Assembly (NCBI GenBank): GCA_930989465.1
Contig: CAKNLX010000012.1
Span: 1 to 36,039, forward strand
Length of the DNA stretch: 36,039 bases
DNA from: an uncultured Lactobacillus sp.
GTDB lineage: Bacteria; Bacillota; Bacilli; Lactobacillales; Lactobacillaceae
Direction of reading: 5' to 3'
Shown in pieces: positions 31,049 through 36,039 of this stretch. The first letter of the stretch is position 1, and every line of letters starts with the position of its first letter. The notes beneath the pieces were generated by a model that had not been told where the DNA came from, ran no database searches, and worked only from the letters and a program-made list of their open reading frames with translations. Both the position numbers and the translations under genes were made by a program.

Positions 31049-32035
31049 ATGGCAGCAAAATTAAGCGACGTTGCCAAAAAAGCCGGTTGCTCTGCAACTA
31101 CCGTTTCGCGGGTAATCAACAACCATGGCTATTTAAGTCAAAAAACTAAAGATAAAGTTTTTGCCGCAATGCGGGAATTAAATTATCGTCCCAATTCTAT
31201 TGCCCGCTCATTACAAGGAAAGAAAATGAAATTAGTCGGTTTGATTTTTCCTGAGATCACTAATCCTTTTTTTGCGGAATTAGTACAGGATATCGAAACC
31301 ACTTTATTCCAACAAAACTATAAAGTAATCCTATGCAATGCAGGACAAAACAAAGAAAAAGAACGCGAATATCTGCGCATGCTTCAGGCTAATCAAGTTG
31401 ATGGCATTATCGCTGGTGCGCACAATCTAGGTATCAATGAATACCAACAACTAGGTTTGCCAATTGTCTCTTTCGACCGAAAGCTATCTGATAATGTTCC
31501 AATTGTTAGTTGTGATAATTATCAAGGCATCAAGTTGGCAGTACATGACTTGGTTCAAGCTGGTTGTCACAAAATTTACTTTCTGGGCAATGAACACAGA
31601 AAAGGTAATCCGACTGACGAACGACTAGCAGCTTATCTTGATGAAGCAAAGGAATGTCACTTTTCAGCCCACATTCGTTCAGTTGCTTTTTCTGATTCTT
31701 CCAACATTAAAAATATGAAAATTCATGACATGTTAGTCAATGATCATCCTGATGGCGTCGTCTGCACAGATGATTTAACTGCAGTTTTAGTTTTACAAGA
31801 AGCAAAAAAATTAGGCATTAAAGTGCCTAAGGAATTAAAAGTGATTGGTTTTGACGGAACAAAGCAAATTCAAACTTACCATTCGGAACTATCCACAATT
31901 GCTCAGCCAATTCATGATATTGCAACTTTATTGGTTAAGTTATTGCTTACCCGAATTTCCAATCCCGACGAAAAATTGCGCCAAAAGAATTATATTTTGC
32001 CTGTCAAATTAATCAAGAGTGAAACAACTGCATGA
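31049..32035 (+). CDS. scrR: LacI-family sucrose operon repressor
   Basis: MAAKLSDVAKKAGCSATTVSRVINNHGYLSQKTKDKVFAAMRELNYRPN; adjacent to scrB. Confidence 0.92.
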   Translation: MAAKLSDVAKKAGCSATTVSRVINNHGYLSQKTKDKVFAAMRELNYRPNSIARSLQGKKMKLVGLIFPEITNPFFAELVQDIETTLFQQNYKVILCNAGQNKEKEREYLRMLQANQVDGIIAGAHNLGINEYQQLGLPIVSFDRKLSDNVPIVSCDNYQGIKLAVHDLVQAGCHKIYFLGNEHRKGNPTDERLAAYLDEAKECHFSAHIRSVAFSDSSNIKNMKIHDMLVNDHPDGVVCTDDLTAVLVLQEAKKLGIKVPKELKVIGFDGTKQIQTYHSELSTIAQPIHDIATLLVKLLLTRISNPDEKLRQKNYILPVKLIKSETTA

Positions 32036-32065
32036 AAAAAAGCCGAAAATCGGCTTTTTCTTTTA
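32036..32065. terminator. Bidirectional terminator between scrR and rex
   Basis: AAAAAAGCCGA-aaa-TCGGCTTTTTC. Confidence 0.9.
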
Positions 32066-32072
32066 CTCAAAT

Positions 32073-32708
32073 TTAGTTTTCTTTGTCACTATCTAAGAAA
32101 TAGATCAACGTTTGCAATTCTGTTGCTAAGTCTACATTTTGTACTCGCACATCAGCTGGAGCTGATAAACGAATCGGAGTAAAGTTCATAATTCCCTTTA
32201 CACCCGCATCAACCATTTCATCTGTAGTTTTCTGAGCAGCTGTTGAAGGAACTGTCAAAATTGCAATTGTAATCTGTTGATCACTTAGTTGTTGCTTTAA
32301 GTCGTCCATGTCATAAACAGGGACACCACTTAAGATACGACCAGTAATCTCCTTATTGATATCAAAAGCACAGGAAATTCGAATATTATTACTGCGCTTA
32401 AAGTTGTAATTAAGCAGCGCCCGTCCCAGATTACCTACACCTATTAAAGCAACATTAGTTAAAGTATCTTGATTCAAAATTTTCTTGAAGAAGCTCAATA
32501 AGTTCTTTACATCATATCCATAGCCACGTTTTCCCAACGCACCAAAGTATGAAAAATCTCTTCTAATTGAAGCACTATCTACTTGAACTGCCTCTGACAG
32601 CTCAGTTGAAGAAACCTTATCTTTGCCTTCTTCATTTAAAATAATCAAATAACGGTAATATAATGGTAATCTTTTTGCCGTTGCTTTTGGGATTTTTATT
32701 TTTTCCAT
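32073..32708 (-). CDS. rex: Redox-sensing transcriptional repressor Rex
   Basis: [19 protein letters not shown] ... [24 protein letters not shown] ... [15 protein letters not shown]; start at MEKIKIPK. Confidence 0.95.
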   Translation of the reverse strand: MEKIKIPKATAKRLPLYYRYLIILNEEGKDKVSSTELSEAVQVDSASIRRDFSYFGALGKRGYGYDVKNLLSFFKKILNQDTLTNVALIGVGNLGRALLNYNFKRSNNIRISCAFDINKEITGRILSGVPVYDMDDLKQQLSDQQITIAILTVPSTAAQKTTDEMVDAGVKGIMNFTPIRLSAPADVRVQNVDLATELQTLIYFLDSDKEN

Positions 32709-32757
32709 ATAGGAACCCTCCAAACTTAAATGTTTGTGAATGTACAATCAAGCACTT

Positions 32758-32778
32758 CTATCATACCTGCTATGATAG
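32758..32778. repeat. Perfect inverted repeat in the rex / ABC-F divergent intergenic region
   Basis: CTATCATA-CCTGC-TATGATAG. Confidence 0.7.
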
Positions 32779-32882
32779 TACTTATGCAAGTATCTTTTTC
32801 ACAAATCATCATTTTTTCACATATTTAACTTAAAAACAAACAATTTGCGCTATATGGTAGAATAGTGGTTAGGTGAAAAATT

Positions 32883-34805
32883 ATGATTATTGCACAAGGA
32901 CACGATTTAGAACAACAATTTGGGGCCAACACATTATTCAAAAATGTTAATTTTTCAATCGATTCCAATGCCAGAATCGGCTTAGTTGGTCCTAACGGGG
33001 TTGGTAAGACTACCCTGTTAAAAATAATGACAGGTGAGCAAGAACCAACTCACGGCGAATTTACAGTTAATAAAGGCATTGATGTTGGTTATATCGCTCA
33101 GGAAAATGCATTAGATGAAAATAAAACCATTTGGGATGAAATGGAAACCGTTTTCGCTCCTTTAATAAGGGAAGGAAAAAGCTTAGTCCAACTACAAGAA
33201 AAAATTGCAGATCATCCTGAAGATCAAGAATTGCTTAAGCAATACGATCAAAAGCAATTCAACTTTGAACAAAAAGGCGGTTATACTTATCAATCTGATA
33301 TCAAGAGTATCTTAAATGGATTTAAGTTTCCTGAAGGTACTTGGCAGAAAAAGATTGGTAGTTTATCGGGTGGTGAAAAAACACGGTTAGCTTTTGTTAA
33401 GTTGCTTTTGCGCAAACCTGCCCTTTTACTATTGGACGAACCGACTAACTACTTAGACTTAGATACGCTTGACTGGCTAGAAGGATTTTTAAAGAACTAT
33501 AGTGGCGCAATACTAGTAGTATCCCACGACCAGTATTTCTTAGATCATTTAGCAACCCAAATTTTTGAACTAGAATTTGGTAAATTAACTGCTTTTAAGG
33601 GCAACTATTCAGCCTATGTCATGCAGCGCGAGCAACGTGATAAGGACCAAGAAGCCGCTTATGAAAAGCAACAAGCTGAAATCAAAAAAGATGAAGAATT
33701 TATCCAAAAAAACTTGGTTCGAGCAACTACCACTAAGCGTGCACAAAGTCGGCGTAAAAAACTAGAAAAAATTGAGCGGATTACTCCACCTAAACATAAA
33801 AATAAGGTACGGATTCATTTTTCAAGCGATCATCCTTCTGGCAAGGAAGTATTAATTTTCAACGATTTGACGATTGGTTATCCCGATAAAACCATGGTTA
33901 AAGATATTTCCTTCCAGATTAATAAAGGAGATCGCGTCGCGATTATTGGACCAAATGGAATCGGTAAATCTACTCTGCTTAAGACTATTATGAAGCAATT
34001 AACGCCCAAGAGTGGCTCAATTAAGTATGGCGCATCCCTTGAGATTGGTTATTACGACCAAGAATTACAAGGACTAGATCCATCTAAGACTGTATTGGAT
34101 ACTGTTTGGGATCGTCACAAAACCATGCCTGAACGCGATGTACGGTCAATCTTAGCCAGCTTTTTATTCACAGCTAAAGACATTGATAAAACGGTAGGTC
34201 AATTATCTGGTGGACAAAAAGCACGGTTAACTTTAACTGTTTTATCACTTGAACATGATAACTTCTTACTGATGGATGAACCAACTAACCACTTAGATAT
34301 CGAAGCAAAAGAAGTACTAGAAAAAGCTTTAAAAGACTTTGATGGTACCCTGCTCTTTGTTTCCCACGACCGTTACTTTATCAATCAACTAGCTAATAAG
34401 ATTGTTTTAGTTCGCGATGGGCATGCTAAAGTCTACGATGGCAATTATTCTTATTATCTTGATGAGAAGGCAAAACAAGCAGCTATGGCTGAAAATAGTG
34501 CCGCTGAGACAGAAGTCGAGCCAAGCAAACAAATTAGCCAGCAAAAACTTTCTTACCAAGAGCAAAAGCAACGTGATTCTCAAAAGAGAAAGTTGCAGCG
34601 TGCAATTGATAATGCAGAAAAACAAATTGAACAGCTTGAAGAACGAGAGCAAGAAATCCAAACCGAAATGGCCAATCCAGAAATTGCTTCAAGCTTTGAT
34701 AAATTGGGGCCACTGCAAGAACAGCTTTCTGATGTACAACAGAAATTAGATGAAGCAAATTCTGCCTGGGAAAAGGCAATCGAAGAAATGGACAATTTTG
34801 AATAA
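32883..34805 (+). CDS. ABC-F family ATPase (translation-factor type)
   Basis: Two ABC domains (GPNGVGKTTLLKIM / LSGGEKTRLAFVKLLL and GPNGIGKSTLLKTI / LSGGQKARLTLTVL), no TM segments, C-terminal coiled coil. Confidence 0.93.
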   Translation: MIIAQGHDLEQQFGANTLFKNVNFSIDSNARIGLVGPNGVGKTTLLKIMTGEQEPTHGEFTVNKGIDVGYIAQENALDENKTIWDEMETVFAPLIREGKSLVQLQEKIADHPEDQELLKQYDQKQFNFEQKGGYTYQSDIKSILNGFKFPEGTWQKKIGSLSGGEKTRLAFVKLLLRKPALLLLDEPTNYLDLDTLDWLEGFLKNYSGAILVVSHDQYFLDHLATQIFELEFGKLTAFKGNYSAYVMQREQRDKDQEAAYEKQQAEIKKDEEFIQKNLVRATTTKRAQSRRKKLEKIERITPPKHKNKVRIHFSSDHPSGKEVLIFNDLTIGYPDKTMVKDISFQINKGDRVAIIGPNGIGKSTLLKTIMKQLTPKSGSIKYGASLEIGYYDQELQGLDPSKTVLDTVWDRHKTMPERDVRSILASFLFTAKDIDKTVGQLSGGQKARLTLTVLSLEHDNFLLMDEPTNHLDIEAKEVLEKALKDFDGTLLFVSHDRYFINQLANKIVLVRDGHAKVYDGNYSYYLDEKAKQAAMAENSAAETEVEPSKQISQQKLSYQEQKQRDSQKRKLQRAIDNAEKQIEQLEEREQEIQTEMANPEIASSFDKLGPLQEQLSDVQQKLDEANSAWEKAIEEMDNFE

Positions 34806-34852
34806 AAGTATAATAAGTAAGTTCTATGTACTGAGACGTAAAAAGTAGACAA

Positions 34853-35737
34853 TTAAAATATTGGATTAATAGAGGCTTGACTTCGATACTCTTTCGGGGT
34901 TAAGCCTTTTAATCTGCTCTTTATCCTTTCATTGTTACAGTATTCGATATATTCCTCGATTGCTTGAGTTAATTCTTGAAGATTATGATACTTGTATTCT
35001 TGATCATAGAACATTTCAGTTTTGAGCAGGCCAAAGAAGTTCTCCATTAGCCCATCATCCATGGAGTTGCCCTTTCTGGACATGCTTTGAGTAATACCAT
35101 GGAGTTTTAAAGCTCGCTGATAACGAGAGCTTTGATACTGACAGCCCTGATCAGTATGAAAAATGCAGTTATTAAGAGCTGTTTCTTTGGCAAAAGCCTT
35201 GTCAAGCATTGTCATTACTAAATCCATATCTGGATGTTTGCAGATAGTATAAGAAACTATATCGCCACCGCAGCCGTCTAGAATAGGCGATAAATAAAGC
35301 TTTTCATTATTAAGATGAAATTCAGTGATATCAGTATACCATTTTGTGTTAGGCAGGGCTGCGAAGAAATCACGATGAATTAAATTTGGAGCTATTTTGC
35401 CAATAGTACCTTTATAGCTTGAATATTTGCGCTTATTGCGCCTGATGCCTTTAAGACCTAATTTATGCATCCAATAGCGAACGGTTTTCTCCGTAACTTT
35501 CCAGCCCTCTCTGATTAACTGCAAAGCTACTCTACGATATCCATAGCGGCCCTGATGATGATTAAAAATCCCATGGATTCTAGCAATAAGCTTTGACCGT
35601 TTAGGCTTGGCGGGCTGTCGTTTGATAATCTTGTAGCATGAGCTTCTGGCAATTATAGGTAGCTCAGGGTGCTCTGCAATCGCAGCTAATACATAATTTA
35701 AACTAACTTTGAATTCTTGCCTTAGATCCGTAATCAC
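34853..35737 (-). CDS. IS3-family (IS150-like) transposase OrfB, DDE catalytic domain
   Basis: KWYTDITEFHL ... FHTDQGCQYQS ... GNSMDDGLMENFFGLLKTEMFY ... GLTPKEYRSQ. Confidence 0.93.
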   Translation of the reverse strand: MITDLRQEFKVSLNYVLAAIAEHPELPIIARSSCYKIIKRQPAKPKRSKLIARIHGIFNHHQGRYGYRRVALQLIREGWKVTEKTVRYWMHKLGLKGIRRNKRKYSSYKGTIGKIAPNLIHRDFFAALPNTKWYTDITEFHLNNEKLYLSPILDGCGGDIVSYTICKHPDMDLVMTMLDKAFAKETALNNCIFHTDQGCQYQSSRYQRALKLHGITQSMSRKGNSMDDGLMENFFGLLKTEMFYDQEYKYHNLQELTQAIEEYIEYCNNERIKSRLKGLTPKEYRSQASINPIF

Positions 35738-35820
35738 CCTAGCTATTTCTTCTGATCTTCTTGATCCAAGGCACTTAGTTTTTTTACGTATTCGTTCACA
35801 ATACGCAATCGCAAGTTTTC

Positions 35821-36033
35821 TTATTTCAGCTGCTGGATCTCTTTGGAATAGCTTTGGATTTTAGTAGTTAAAATTTCTATTCCATGCATATCAATTAATC
35901 TAAGCATATAGTCTAAATTAGCTAGATTCATTCTGTACGCTTTAGCCAATTGACTGATTGAGATATTTTCATCTTTCCATTTATGATAAATTTCTATTTT
36001 TTGTTCTTTATTAAATTTAGACATAGTAAACAT
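35821..36033 (-). pseudogene. IS3-family OrfA (HTH), prematurely terminated and possibly internally shortened
   Basis: MSKFNKEQKIEIYHKWKDENISISQLAKAY...; after IQQLK an in-frame TAA, then the frame resumes as ENLRLRIVNEYVKKLSALDQEDQKK*, a typical OrfA leucine-zipper-like tail. Confidence 0.65.
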
Positions 36034-36039
36034 TCTAAG

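Larger units (their letters stand above)
34825..36039 (-). mobile_element. IS3-family insertion sequence, truncated by window edge
   Basis: orfA + orfB in two frames; OrfB ends near a probable terminal sequence (tgtactgagacgtaaaaagtagaca). Exact ends not determinable here. Confidence 0.8.

Noticed and set aside
34407-34852. Several ORFs on both strands overlapping the 3' end of the ABC-F gene
   Set aside because: Alternative-frame artefacts of the coiled-coil coding region.

Overview
The window looks like core chromosome from a Lactobacillus of the acidophilus/helveticus/crispatus type. This assignment is inferred from gene content and low GC; no database search was run. Most genes lie on the minus strand. 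Housekeeping content: rdgB-murI, mscL, trxA, mutS2, yrzB-like/ruvX/ireB, alaS with a T-box leader, a DEAD-box helicase, nrnA, dinB, zwf, yajC, ruvB-ruvA-mutL-mutS, groEL-groES with two CIRCE elements, an NlpC/P60 secreted hydrolase, a divergent sucrose locus (scrA / scrB-scrR) with operator and cre sites, rex, an ABC-F ATPase, and an IS3-family (IS150-like) element cut by the right edge. The most interesting stretch is the accessory segment ~363-2443, bounded by two strong terminators. It holds an Rgg/MutR-type regulator, an uncalled 36-aa hydrophobic peptide ORF (2333-2443, +) that starts 16 bp from rgg in divergent orientation, a Sec-secreted protein with a Gly-rich hydrophobic segment, and a small membrane protein. 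This looks like a quorum-sensing-controlled bacteriocin/toxin-immunity-like module. A second notable point is that MutL appears to have lost all recognised endonuclease metal-site motifs while keeping a beta-clamp-binding-like motif.
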